Assembly: GCA_937966555.1 (NCBI GenBank)
Contig: CALCLY010000011.1
Span: 62,001-126,000 of the forward strand
Origin: CALCLY01 sp900552775
GTDB lineage: Bacteria > Bacillota > Clostridia > UMGS1883 > UMGS1540
Reading direction: 5' to 3'
Length of the DNA stretch: 64,000 nt
Both the position numbers and the translations under genes were made by a program. Shown piece after piece: positions 33,750-42,112 of the stretch. Numbering within the stretch: the first letter of the stretch is position 1; every line of letters begins with the position of its first letter. The notes below the pieces were generated by a model. The model was not told the origin of the DNA, did no database searches, and was given only the letters and a program-made list of their open reading frames with translations.

Positions 33750-33788
33750 GCCGTCACGCAGGCGCATTTGTGCGCCTTGCGGGGCGGC
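33750..33788 (+). other. GC-rich hairpin between rpsO and pnp
   Basis: CGCAGGCGCA (33757-33766) pairs with TGCGCCTTGCG, extended by GCCGTC/GGCGGC with small bulges. No long T-run follows, so it may be a processing site or partial attenuator in the rpsO-pnp leader rather than a full terminator. Confidence 0.5.
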
Positions 33789-33895
33789 TTCAAAAAGGCT
33801 GACGGGCTTTTAGCGTTTATACCCGTTCCCGAATTTCGGAGGCGGATATAAGTGCTAAGAACCGACAGCCGAAAAATTTTTATTCGGAGGTTTTA

Positions 33896-35971
33896 ATGCA
33901 CATGGAAAGAATTTTTAAAACAGAGCTTGCCGGTCGTCCGCTTTCTATCGAGACGGGCAAACTGGCACAGCTTGCAAGCGGCAGCGCGCTTGTAAGATAC
34001 GGCGACACGGTTGTTCTCGCCACAGCTACAATGAGCGAAAAGCCCAGAGAAGGCATCGACTTTTTCCCACTTTCGGTAGACTATGAGGAAAAGCTTTATT
34101 CCGTCGGCAAAATCCCGGGAAGCTTTTTAAAGAGAGAGGGTAAGCCTTCTGAAAAAGCCATTCTCACATCACGTGTTATAGACAGACCTATCCGTCCTCT
34201 TTTCCCCTCGGATTTGAGAAACGATGTTACTGTTATAGCAACCGTTTTGTCTGTTGATCAGGACAATGCTCCCGAAATTGCGGCAATGATAGGCGCTTCC
34301 GCGGCTATTTCAATTTCGCAGATTCCGTTCGGCGGTCCGATAGGCGGCGTTCAGGTAGGTCTTGTGGACGGCGAAATCATCATAAACCCCACGGCGGAGC
34401 AGAGAGAAAAGAGCACATTACAACTCACGGTTGCGGGTACTCACGAAAAAGTTAACATGATTGAAGCAGGCGGTGCGGAAATACCCGAAGACGTTATGTT
34501 CGATGCCATCATGAAAGCGCATGCCGAAATAGTTAAAATCTGTGATTTTATTTCATCGATACAGGCTGAAATAGGCAAAGAGAAAGCTTCCTATGAGCAT
34601 GTTGTTGTTGAAGAAGAGCTTCTCGAAGAAATCAAATCACTTTATATTGACCGCGTTAAAGAGGCTCTTGATACAGACGATAAGCGCGTTCGCGATGAGA
34701 GACTCAAACCCATATACGAAGACGCTTATGCGCATTACGAAGAGGCGGAAATCGATCCCGCCAAAATCGACCAGGCACTTTATAAACTTCAGAAATACAT
34801 TGTTCGCCGCTGGATTTTAGACGAAGGCAAGCGTGTTGACGGAAGAGGACTTTTCGATGTACGTCCTTTGGCTTCGGAAGTTGGTCTTTTGCCGAGAGTT
34901 CACGGAAGCGGTCTTTTCACAAGAGGTCAGACGCAGGTTCTCACCACGGTTACCTTGGGCGCGATGGGCGACGTTCAGCTTCTTGACGGCATAGACGAGG
35001 AAGAGCACAAGAGATATATGCATCACTATAATTTCCCCTCTTACAGCGTTGGCGAAACAAGACCTTCAAGAGGCCCCGGCAGACGTGAGATAGGTCACGG
35101 CGCTTTGGCTGAAAGAGCTTTGGAGCCTGTTATCCCCTCGGAGGAAGAATTCCCCTATGCAATCCGTCTGGTTTCCGAAGTATTGAGTTCAAACGGTTCA
35201 ACTTCACAGGGCAGCGTATGCGGCAGCACATTGGCTCTTATGGACGCAGGCGTTCCGATTAAAGCTCCCGTTGCCGGTATTTCCTGCGGCTTGGTTACGG
35301 AAGGCGACAGATTTGTTACAATGACAGATATCCAGGGTCTTGAAGACTTCTTCGGCGATATGGACTTTAAAGTTGCAGGTACCAAAAACGGTATTACGGC
35401 AATTCAGGTTGATATTAAGATTGACGGACTTAAACCCGAAATCATAAAGAGAGCTTTGGAGCAGACAAAAGAAGCAAGAGAAATGATTCTTGACAAAGTA
35501 ATGCTTCCCTGCATCGGCGCTCCGCGCGAAAAGCTTTCCGAATATGCTCCGAAAATTATCACCACAACAATTGATGTGGACAAGATTCGCGATGTAATAG
35601 GTTCCGGCGGCAAAGTTATTCAGAAGATTATTGCCGATACGGGCGTTAAGATTGATATAGAAGATGACGGCAAGGTGTTCATTGCCACAACCGATGACGC
35701 AGCGGCACAGAAAGCGCTCAATATCATAAAAGGTATTGTAAGCGATGTTGAGCCCGGTCAGGAATTTGAAGGCAAGGTTGTAAGAATAATGAACTTCGGT
35801 GCGTTCGTTGAGTTCCTTCCCGGCAAGGACGGACTTATTCACATTTCAAAGCTTGACAAAAAGCGCGTTGAAAAGGTTGAGGACGTTGTCAATATCGGAG
35901 ACACGGTAAAGGTTAGAGTGCTCGAAGTTGATAAAATGGGCAGAATCAATCTTATGAGAATAGTTGACTGA
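33896..35971 (+). CDS. pnp: Polyribonucleotide nucleotidyltransferase (PNPase)
   Basis: A 691-residue phosphorolytic 3'-5' exoribonuclease, a trimer in RNA decay. Two RNase PH-like domains (about 1-215 and 300-540) flank a helical linker. The second carries the catalytic-site GSSGSTS-like loop in EVLSSNGSTSQGSVCGS and the DIQGLEDFFGDMDFKVAGT segment. A KH domain (VIGSGGKVIQKI) and an S1 domain (GKVVRIMNFGAFVEFLPGKDGLIH) close the protein. The start at 33896 has GGAGG 5 bases upstream; a second ATG at 33902 is also possible. Confidence 0.98.
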   Translation: MHMERIFKTELAGRPLSIETGKLAQLASGSALVRYGDTVVLATATMSEKPREGIDFFPLSVDYEEKLYSVGKIPGSFLKREGKPSEKAILTSRVIDRPIRPLFPSDLRNDVTVIATVLSVDQDNAPEIAAMIGASAAISISQIPFGGPIGGVQVGLVDGEIIINPTAEQREKSTLQLTVAGTHEKVNMIEAGGAEIPEDVMFDAIMKAHAEIVKICDFISSIQAEIGKEKASYEHVVVEEELLEEIKSLYIDRVKEALDTDDKRVRDERLKPIYEDAYAHYEEAEIDPAKIDQALYKLQKYIVRRWILDEGKRVDGRGLFDVRPLASEVGLLPRVHGSGLFTRGQTQVLTTVTLGAMGDVQLLDGIDEEEHKRYMHHYNFPSYSVGETRPSRGPGRREIGHGALAERALEPVIPSEEEFPYAIRLVSEVLSSNGSTSQGSVCGSTLALMDAGVPIKAPVAGISCGLVTEGDRFVTMTDIQGLEDFFGDMDFKVAGTKNGITAIQVDIKIDGLKPEIIKRALEQTKEAREMILDKVMLPCIGAPREKLSEYAPKIITTTIDVDKIRDVIGSGGKVIQKIIADTGVKIDIEDDGKVFIATTDDAAAQKALNIIKGIVSDVEPGQEFEGKVVRIMNFGAFVEFLPGKDGLIHISKLDKKRVEKVEDVVNIGDTVKVRVLEVDKMGRINLMRIVD

Positions 35972-35986
35972 TAAAAAGGATTGAAT

Positions 35987-36017
35987 GAGGCTGCCGTAAT
36001 AATTTACAGGCGGCCTC
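35987..36017 (+). terminator. Hairpin after pnp
   Basis: GAGGCTGCC (35987-35995) pairs with GGCGGCCTC (36009-36017; one G-U), 13-base loop, followed by ATATGTTTTTATAT. It sits immediately before the M16 peptidase start and may attenuate or punctuate the pnp-M16 message. Confidence 0.55.
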
Positions 36018-36019
36018 AT

Positions 36020-37273
36020 ATGTTTTTATATATGTATATTGAAAAAACTTTGTCAAACGGTCTTACGGTTATTTTGGAAAACATACCATATGTAAAAAGT
36101 GTATCTGTCGGGATATGGGCAGGGGTAGGCTCGCGCGCGGAGGAGCCGGGCGTGAACGGACTCAGCCATTTTGCCGAGCATATGCTTTTTAAAGGGACTA
36201 AAAAACGTACGGCAAGAGATATTGCCGAAGAAACTGATTTTATGGGCGGCAACCTAAACGCGTTCACTTCAAGGGAATGTACGTGTTACTACGCAAAGGT
36301 TATTGACCGCGACATAGAAGCCGCTCTGGACATTTTGTCCGATATGTATAAAAATTCGCTTTTTGCACCCGATGATGTGGGGCGCGAAAAGAAGGTAATA
36401 ACGGAAGAAATAAGCATGTACGAAGACTCTCCGGAGGATCTTGTGCTTGACGGGCTTGCAAAAGCTGCATGGGGCGACAGTTCTTTGGGCTTTACCGTAA
36501 CGGGGGCGCCCGAAACGGTTATGGGATTTACAAGAGACGATCTGCATGAATTTGTACGGAAATATTATAATGCAAACAACACTGTTTTGGCAGTTGCCGG
36601 CAGTTTTTCTTCGGAAGATGTGCTATGCGCGGCGGAAAAATATCTCGGAGATATTCCGGGAGGAGAATCCTATACGGATTACGGTGCCGCAGAGTTTAAA
36701 GCAGGAACGTTCGAGCGCGAAAAAGATATAGAGCAATCACATATAGCATTTGGCTTTCAAGGCGCGGGCAGCGGAGAGGATGCAATTTTTGCGGAAGCGG
36801 TTGTATGCAATATTTTGGGCGGAGCCGCATCGTCAAGACTTTTCAGAAAAGTACGCGAAGAGCGCGGCCTTGCATATTCAGTGTATTCCGTTCCGGAATC
36901 TTATAAAAATGCCGGTATGCTCTATATTTACGCAGGTCTTTCCCCGGAAAACTTTGCCGAGGCGGAAGAAATTATTTTAAAGGAAACGGAGCTGCTTTTA
37001 AAAAACGGCGTATCGCGCGAGGAACTTCGCCGCGGTGTACAGCAGCTGCGTTCGGAATATATTCTCGGTCTTGAAAACGTAAGCGCACGCATGCAGGCAA
37101 TAGGAAAAAACAGGCTGATGCATGAAAAAATCAAGTCACCCGACGAGATTATTGCCGGGATTGATGCCGTTGACGAAACAAAAGTTAATAATATTATTAA
37201 AGATATATTCGGCTCCGCACCGGCGCGGAGCACGGTAATTTCAAAAGGAGGAAATGAGTATGAAGAACAGTGA
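36020..37273 (+). CDS. M16-family zinc peptidase (processing-peptidase-like)
   Basis: An insulinase-type peptidase of about 417 residues. It has the inverted zinc motif HFAEH (about residue 53) with the distal Glu in EEISMYEDSPED, and the C-terminal half has the RLFRKVREERGLAYSVYS substrate-site motif. The equivalent gene sits after pnp in Bacillus (mlpA, ymxG). The start is uncertain: ATGs at 36020 and 36032 both lack a clear ribosome site, because a hairpin fills the space after pnp. The last 14 bases overlap glyS, suggesting coupling. Confidence 0.9.
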   Translation: MFLYMYIEKTLSNGLTVILENIPYVKSVSVGIWAGVGSRAEEPGVNGLSHFAEHMLFKGTKKRTARDIAEETDFMGGNLNAFTSRECTCYYAKVIDRDIEAALDILSDMYKNSLFAPDDVGREKKVITEEISMYEDSPEDLVLDGLAKAAWGDSSLGFTVTGAPETVMGFTRDDLHEFVRKYYNANNTVLAVAGSFSSEDVLCAAEKYLGDIPGGESYTDYGAAEFKAGTFEREKDIEQSHIAFGFQGAGSGEDAIFAEAVVCNILGGAASSRLFRKVREERGLAYSVYSVPESYKNAGMLYIYAGLSPENFAEAEEIILKETELLLKNGVSREELRRGVQQLRSEYILGLENVSARMQAIGKNRLMHEKIKSPDEIIAGIDAVDETKVNNIIKDIFGSAPARSTVISKGGNEYEEQ

Positions 37274-38651
37274 AAAAACAATGGACAAAATAGTGGCGCT
37301 GTGCAAGGGAAGAGGTTATGTATACCCCGGCTCGGAAATCTACGGCGGCCTTTCAAACACATGGGACTACGGCCCTTTAGGTGTTGAGTTTAAAAACAAC
37401 GTAAAACGCGCATGGTGGAAAAAATTCATTCAGGAAAGCCCATATAACGTAGGTCTTGACGCGGCTATACTGATGAATCCGCAGACATGGGTGGCTTCCG
37501 GTCACGTGGGCGGCTTTTCCGATCCGCTGCTTGACTGCAAGGAGTGCAAAGCGCGTTACCGTGCGGATAAACTTATAGAGGATTACCTGACGGAAAAGGG
37601 AACTCCCGAAACGGTTGACGGCTGGAGCAACGAGAAAATGGTTGAGTTTATAAAAGAAAACAATATTGTATGCCCCAAGTGCGGAAAACTCAACTTTACA
37701 GATATCAGAAAATTCAATCTTATGTTCAAAACCTTCCAGGGCGTAACGGAAGACAGCACATCGGAGCTTTTCCTCCGCCCCGAAACGGCTCAGGGTATTT
37801 TTGTAAACTTTAAAAACGTTCAGAGAACAACGAGAAAGAAAGTTCCTTTCGGAATAGGCCAGATAGGCAAATCGTTCAGAAACGAGATAACACCCGGAAA
37901 CTTCACTTTCAGAACACGTGAGTTTGAGCAAATGGAGCTTGAGTTCTTCTGCAAGCCCGGAACAGACCTTGAGTGGTTTGCTTACTGGAAGGATTACTGC
38001 AAAAACTTCCTTCTTTCTCTCGGCATGAAGGAAGAAAATATGCGTCTTCGCGACCACAGCCCCGAGGAGCTTTCGCATTACAGCAATGCCACAACGGATA
38101 TAGAATTCCTCTTCCCGTTCGGCTGGGGCGAGCTTTGGGGCGTTGCGGACAGAACCGATTTCGACCTTCGCCAGCATGCGGAACATTCCGGCGAGAATAT
38201 GGAATATCTTGACCCCGCAACAAACGAAAAATACATACCGTACTGCATAGAGCCGTCACTCGGTGCAGACCGTGTTGCACTTGCATTTTTGTGCGATGCG
38301 TATGACGAAGAGGAAGTCGGCGAAAACGATACGCGTGTTGTTTTGAGACTGCATCCGGCGCTTGCGCCCATAAAAGCTGCCGTGCTCCCGCTTTCCAAAA
38401 AACTCGGAGACGGTGCGCGTAAAGTTTATGAAATGCTTTCGAAAAAATATATGTGCGATTATGACGAGGCGGGCAGCATAGGCAAAAGATACCGCCGCCA
38501 GGACGAAGTCGGCACGCCGCTTTGCATAACGTATGACTTTGACAGCGTTGAGGACATGTCCGTTACGGTTCGTAACCGCGACACCATGGAGCAGGAGAGA
38601 ATAAAAATCGAAGATATCCCGGCTTACATGGATAAATTCTATGAATTTTAA
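37260..38651 (+). CDS. glyS: Glycyl-tRNA synthetase (alpha2 type)
   Basis: A 463-residue class II synthetase of the homodimeric type found in many Gram-positive bacteria and eukaryotes. Marks are GYVYPGSEIYGGLSNTWDYGP at the N-terminus (read in parts), two CxxC pairs (CKECKARY, CPKCGKLN), motif 2 SFRNEITPG...FRTREFEQME and the C-terminal anticodon-binding domain (LAPIKAAVLPL...). I chose the ATG at 37260 because AAAGGAGG lies 8 bases upstream; an ATG at 37254 is too close. It overlaps the M16 gene by 14 bases and ends at a terminator. Confidence 0.97.
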   Translation: MKNSEKTMDKIVALCKGRGYVYPGSEIYGGLSNTWDYGPLGVEFKNNVKRAWWKKFIQESPYNVGLDAAILMNPQTWVASGHVGGFSDPLLDCKECKARYRADKLIEDYLTEKGTPETVDGWSNEKMVEFIKENNIVCPKCGKLNFTDIRKFNLMFKTFQGVTEDSTSELFLRPETAQGIFVNFKNVQRTTRKKVPFGIGQIGKSFRNEITPGNFTFRTREFEQMELEFFCKPGTDLEWFAYWKDYCKNFLLSLGMKEENMRLRDHSPEELSHYSNATTDIEFLFPFGWGELWGVADRTDFDLRQHAEHSGENMEYLDPATNEKYIPYCIEPSLGADRVALAFLCDAYDEEEVGENDTRVVLRLHPALAPIKAAVLPLSKKLGDGARKVYEMLSKKYMCDYDEAGSIGKRYRRQDEVGTPLCITYDFDSVEDMSVTVRNRDTMEQERIKIEDIPAYMDKFYEF

Positions 38652-38666
38652 TTCTTGATTTCGGAA

Positions 38667-38694
38667 AGAGGGGCTGTTAAACAGCCTCTTTTTT
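38667..38694 (+). terminator. Terminator of the rpsO-pnp-M16-glyS region
   Basis: AGAGGGGCTGTT pairs with AACAGCCTCT (one bulged G) and is followed by six T. Confidence 0.88.
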
Positions 38695-38737
38695 GCTGTA
38701 TAGGAAATTGCGTTTTTTATTTGTTTATAAAAAAATG

Positions 38738-38766
38738 TTGATTTTTTTCTCCGCAAATGCTATAAT
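38738..38766 (+). promoter_or_regulatory. Promoter of the 6S-like RNA candidate
   Basis: TTGATT (38738-38743), 17 bases, TATAAT (38761-38766). The predicted start falls at about 38773, the first base of a long closing stem. Confidence 0.8.
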
Positions 38767-38772
38767 ATATTC

Positions 38773-38928
38773 ACCACATACTATAATTTAACAACAAGAT
38801 ATTTGAATTATTTTTTTTAATTCCTGCAAAATAAAGGGGTTGAATCCGATAAAAACGCGGACAATACCCTTTGTTTTGTATGAGTTGGATTATAGTGTGT
38901 GGTAACATTTAATCTGAGCCGCGTTTTT
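38773..38928 (+). ncRNA. Structured RNA, 6S RNA candidate
   Basis: The 5' end ACCACATACTATAAT (38773-38787) pairs over 15 bp (one G-U) with ATTATAGTGTGTGGT (38889-38903). Inside is a large A/T-rich open bubble, then a rod made of GCAAAATAAA...TTTGTTTTGT, GGG/CCC, TTG/CAA and TCCG/CGGA. A closing stem, large central bubble and terminal rod is the plan of 6S RNA, which mimics an open promoter and holds RNA polymerase. A second possible stem, AAAAACGCGG (38851-38860) with CCGCGTTTTT (38919-38928), could serve as its terminator or as an alternative fold. At about 130-155 nt it is short for 6S, so a cis-regulatory leader for the 37-residue peptide remains possible. Confidence 0.45.
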
Positions 38929-38930
38929 TA

Positions 38931-38967
38931 TGCGTGGCGTGGTTTAAAACCGTGCCGCGCATTTTTT
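38931..38967 (+). terminator. Terminator upstream of the 37-residue peptide gene
   Basis: TGCGTGGCGTGGTTT pairs through several G-U pairs with AAACCGTGCCGCGCA and is followed by six T. It separates the structured RNA from the small gene. Confidence 0.8.
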
Positions 38968-38993
38968 AAATTGCGCGGAAAAAGGAGTTAGTT

Positions 38994-39107
38994 ATGCGCA
39001 AAAAATTCAGCAAAAGAGTTATTGCGGTATCTCCCATACTGTTTTGGGGAGTGATTTTGCTCGGTGTGTTCGGGATAATATGTATGGTGCTGAGTTTGAT
39101 TTTTTAA
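38994..39107 (+). CDS. 37-residue single-span membrane peptide
   Basis: An ATG behind AAAGGAGTTAGTT opens a 37-codon frame. The product has a basic head (MRKKFSKR) and a hydrophobic helix covering most of the rest (about residues 11-37, with W, F, L, I, V), ending at TAA. It fits a small membrane peptide of unknown role; a toxin-like or transporter-accessory function is possible but not supported by a named motif. The upstream structured RNA and terminator suggest its expression is controlled by read-through. Confidence 0.6.
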   Translation: MRKKFSKRVIAVSPILFWGVILLGVFGIICMVLSLIF

Positions 39108-39134
39108 TTCTTTTTCAAATAGGATTGATTGTGT

Positions 39135-39263
39135 TTTATAAGCCGATACGAAACAGGAGACAGGGAACCCGGTATTGCCGAGCTTATTAAGCTTGCGGAA
39201 TATTTTGATGTATCAATCGACTACCTGGTCGGCAGAACGGAAAATCCAAAATTTAATAAGTAA
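39135..39263 (+). pseudogene. C-terminal remnant of an XRE/HTH_3 repressor
   Basis: In frame from about 39135 the DNA encodes ...ISRYETGDREPGIAELIKLA then EYFDVSIDYLVGRTENP, ending at TAA 39261-39263. This is the last helices of a small phage- or ICE-type helix-turn-helix repressor; the N-terminal half and any start are missing. A strong terminator follows. It suggests decay of a mobile element or an old regulator. Confidence 0.75.
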
Positions 39264-39280
39264 ATGCTTATTGTAATAAG

Positions 39281-39329
39281 AAAATGGGCTGTTTAAAAAG
39301 TCGGTTAACTTTTTAAACAGCCCATTTTT
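39281..39329. terminator. Strong bidirectional terminator
   Basis: A stem of about 20 bp (AAAATGGGCTGTTTAAAAAG pairing with CTTTTTAAACAGCCCATTTT) and a short loop. T-rich on both exits, so it ends transcription from the left and also the minus-strand operon from the right. Confidence 0.9.
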
Positions 39330-39432
39330 CCCTATCTCATAAATTTAACTGCATCATTTGCATATTCCATGATATGCGATTTTCCCATTTTCTTGCGTTC
39401 CGGAGTTTTTAACCTTCCCTTTTTGCGTATGA

Positions 39433-39684
39433 CTATCCGTTCATAAAAATAAAAAACAGCGCAAATATCAGCGTCTTATCGCATTTTCCCTCACGAAGCA
39501 GAAATACTATAAGCCCAAGCAAAATCAAGTCATCGGCATGTATTCCGTTTAAGAAGGGTGTATTCGGTATCTCTTCGGCACTGCCGCTGCAGCACACGGC
39601 GGTTTCCGGTGGCGGCGGTACGCTTTCTTTTTTTCTGAGTTCATCTGCGCGTCGTTCATATTCGTTGTAATATCTCCGATACAT
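39433..39684 (-). CDS. Small hypothetical protein with C-terminal hydrophobic segment
   Basis: An 83-residue protein: a charged, Tyr/Arg-rich N-terminus (MYRRYYNEYERRADELRKKE), a proline run, then a hydrophobic C-terminal half (about 50-83, LILLGLIVFLL...LIFALFFIF). Ribosome site AAAGGGGGAAG precedes the ATG. It is last of three small co-directional genes (gap 14 bases). The pattern resembles small sporulation or spore-coat-associated proteins of Clostridia, but I recognise no family. Confidence 0.65.
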   Translation of the reverse strand: MYRRYYNEYERRADELRKKESVPPPPETAVCCSGSAEEIPNTPFLNGIHADDLILLGLIVFLLREGKCDKTLIFALFFIFMNG

Positions 39685-39698
39685 CCCTTCTTCCCCCT

Positions 39699-40031
39699 TT
39701 ATAAATCTATATCCTGAAACAGCGTTGTCATTCGGGAGAGCTTCAGAATTTTAATTGCCTGTTCGGCGCTTTTTGCGCGTTTGCCGCTCAAAAAAGGCTT
39801 TAAAGCACGTATGAGGTTTACTCCGTCATCGTCCATCCCGTTGTATTGCTGCATGATTTTCCCTATTTTCATAAGCATTTCCGGATTTTGAAGTCCCGGC
39901 GGAAGTTCGGGCGGCTTTTCGGAAGCTTCCGACCCGCTGCCGCCGAGCGAACTTAAGATACCGTTTATTTTGCTTATGGTGTTTGGGTCATCAAGCATCT
40001 TTTTTATCATTGCTTCCGTATTGTCCGCCAT
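39699..40031 (-). CDS. Small hypothetical protein
   Basis: A 110-residue soluble protein with alternating helix-forming segments, a glycine/serine-proline linker (about 28-48) and a basic C-terminal half (LIRALKPFLSGKRAKSAEQAIKILKLSRMT). The C-terminal pattern recalls short Clostridia proteins that occur in sets of small genes. It is the middle gene of the three-gene minus-strand set. No function is assigned. Confidence 0.65.
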   Translation of the reverse strand: MADNTEAMIKKMLDDPNTISKINGILSSLGGSGSEASEKPPELPPGLQNPEMLMKIGKIMQQYNGMDDDGVNLIRALKPFLSGKRAKSAEQAIKILKLSRMTTLFQDIDL

Positions 40032-40052
40032 TTTTCAAAATCTCCTATCTTT

Positions 40053-40256
40053 TTATTTCAGCAAATCCAAAAGTCCCGGATTTTGTTTCAGAATTGACTC
40101 TATCTGCGCTTTGTCTACGCCGCCGACGCTGTCTCCTGCTTTAATTTTCCGAATTGTCTCTCTGCCTTCGGGAGTATCGGCAAATGCTTTTGCTTTCTTT
40201 ATGCTTTCCGCAAGCGTTTTTGAATCTACGGAACGGAAAAAATCGTTAATATCCAT
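40053..40256 (-). CDS. Small hypothetical protein
   Basis: A 67-residue, probably all-helical soluble protein (MDINDFFRSVDSKTLAESIKKAKAF...) with a short glycine-rich turn. AAGGAGATTT lies before the ATG. It is first of the three-gene set 40256-39433; the 21-base gap and common direction support one operon that ends at the 39281-39329 terminator. Confidence 0.65.
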   Translation of the reverse strand: MDINDFFRSVDSKTLAESIKKAKAFADTPEGRETIRKIKAGDSVGGVDKAQIESILKQNPGLLDLLK

Positions 40257-40373
40257 TTGTTAAATCTCCTTATAATTATATTGTCTGATGTATATATAAT
40301 ATGCAAAGAAACAGAAAATGTGTACAAATTGTAAATCGAAAATAAATATTCGTTAAATTCAATTTATTGCTCA

Positions 40374-40403
40374 TTGACAAAAAACGCATGCTGGAGTTAA
40401 AAT
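40374..40403 (+). promoter_or_regulatory. Promoter of the MacA/MacB-type exporter operon
   Basis: TTGACA (40374-40379), 18 bases, TAAAAT (40398-40403), 33 bases upstream of the first ATG. Confidence 0.7.
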
Positions 40404-40435
40404 ATTAAAAAAAGCGAATTTACGAGGGGGTCTAC

Positions 40436-42112
40436 ATGAAGAAAAGACGTATTATGAAAGGTTCGGAGGGCAAAACGCGCAAGCCTTTGAGCAAAAAGCA
40501 AATTATTATTATTTCCGCGGCGGTAGCTGTTGCGGCAGCAGTGGCGGTTTTTGCAGTCGTTAAAAAATCTTCCAAAAAGAAAAGTGACGGAGAAACGGCA
40601 ACCGCAAGAGTTACGCGCGGCAGCATAAGCCGTGTTCTTGAGGGAAGCGGAACACTTGAGGCGATAGACCAATATGAAGTTTCGGCGCTTGTAAGCGGCG
40701 ATGTAACGGCGGACTTTTTTGAAGAAGGAGACATGGTTTCGAAAGATCAGGTGCTTTACAAAATAGACGCCTCCTCTATTGAAAAGAACATAGACAAAGC
40801 TCAAAATGCTTTAAGCCAGAGCAAAATGTCATACAGTGAAGCCGTTGAAGCATACGGCGATCTCACCGTATCCGCTCCGTGCAAAGGCGTTATAAAAACT
40901 CTTTACATAAAAAACGGAGATGACATAAAAACAGGAGACCGCGTGTGTGACATTGTTGACAGTGATACCATGACCCTTGAAATTAAATTTCTTTCGTCGC
41001 AGGCAGGCGGCATATACAGCGGTCAGGAGGCTAACATCGAAATGACGGGCGGCGGCGGTTCGTATATGGGAACGGTTAAAACGGTTTCAAGCGGTTCTAC
41101 GGTAAATTCCCTCGGTGTTCCGGTTACAAACGTAGAAATAAGCGTTACAAACCCCGGCGCAATAACTACGGGTGACACCGCAACGGCAGTTGTCGGCGGC
41201 ACGGCGTGCGCAGAACCCGGAACATTTAAATATTATCATGAAGAAACCGTAACGGCAAAAGCTTCCGGAAAAGTACGCAACCTCTCGCTTATAGAAGGTG
41301 ACAGGGTTTCTGCCGGAAGAACCATATTAACCATTGAAAGCAGTTCCGTTTCAAACCAGGTAAAAAAGAGCGCGCTTTCTGTAAGCGACGCGGAACTTTC
41401 ATTAAAAGGTCTTCAGGACGATCTGGATCAATATTCAATTTCATCGCCTATTGCAGGCAAAGTTATTCAAAAAACAGTTAAAGCCGGAGACAAAGTGGCT
41501 TCCCAGCAGGGCAGCACTTCGATGGCGGTTATAGCCGATCTTTCCGCCCTTACAATGACTATGAACATAGATGAGCTTGATATATCCTCCGTAAAAGTCG
41601 GTCAGGATGTTGAAGTTACGGCGGACGCACTTGAAAACCAGGTGTTTCACGGCGTTGTAAACAAGGTGAGCGTTATAGGAACTTCGCAAAACGGTGTTAC
41701 AACATATCCTGTTGAAGTTCTTTTGTCAGACGTTGAAAACACAGACTTGATCCCCGGAATGAATGTTTCCGCAACCATTGTGCTTGAAAAGAAAGACGAT
41801 GTTCTGCTTATCCCCACCACTGCCGTAAAGCGGGGCAATAAAGTTAAAATGCTCGGAAGCGGAGAAGAAGTGGAAATTGAAACGGGCATAGACGACGGAA
41901 CTCAGGTTGAAGTTTTAAGCGGCCTTTCGGAAGGCGATCAGGTTGAAATAGCGGACGTCCCCACAAAAAGCGTTGAAGACACCATGATGCAGGGTATGCA
42001 AGGCGGAATGGGCGGCGAAAGAGGCATGCCGGGAGACGACGGAGCTCCTTCGGGAGGCGGCCCGTCAGGCGGTGCTTCCTCCGGCGGCGGTATGCCGGGA
42101 GGCGGCAGATGA
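40436..42112 (+). CDS. Efflux adaptor subunit (HlyD/MacA-like)
   Basis: A 558-residue membrane-fusion-type protein. It has a basic cytoplasmic tail, one transmembrane helix (about 22-42), lipoyl-like and beta-barrel halves of the HlyD/RND adaptor family (GSGTLEAIDQYEVSALVSGDV near 65-85; YSISSPIAGKV with DKVASQQGS), and a barrel-sandwich pattern present twice. The last about 45 residues are a low-complexity Gly/Met/Ser tail. With the next two genes it forms a MacAB-like ABC exporter for peptides or lipids. Its stop overlaps the start of the ATPase gene by 4 bases. Confidence 0.9.
   Translation: MKKRRIMKGSEGKTRKPLSKKQIIIISAAVAVAAAVAVFAVVKKSSKKKSDGETATARVTRGSISRVLEGSGTLEAIDQYEVSALVSGDVTADFFEEGDMVSKDQVLYKIDASSIEKNIDKAQNALSQSKMSYSEAVEAYGDLTVSAPCKGVIKTLYIKNGDDIKTGDRVCDIVDSDTMTLEIKFLSSQAGGIYSGQEANIEMTGGGGSYMGTVKTVSSGSTVNSLGVPVTNVEISVTNPGAITTGDTATAVVGGTACAEPGTFKYYHEETVTAKASGKVRNLSLIEGDRVSAGRTILTIESSSVSNQVKKSALSVSDAELSLKGLQDDLDQYSISSPIAGKVIQKTVKAGDKVASQQGSTSMAVIADLSALTMTMNIDELDISSVKVGQDVEVTADALENQVFHGVVNKVSVIGTSQNGVTTYPVEVLLSDVENTDLIPGMNVSATIVLEKKDDVLLIPTTAVKRGNKVKMLGSGEEVEIETGIDDGTQVEVLSGLSEGDQVEIADVPTKSVEDTMMQGMQGGMGGERGMPGDDGAPSGGGPSGGASSGGGMPGGGR

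Noticed and set aside
39330..39432. Small minus-strand frame ending in ...AVKFMR
   Set aside because: It lacks a ribosome site, lies between a terminator and the end of another gene, and matches no family known to me.
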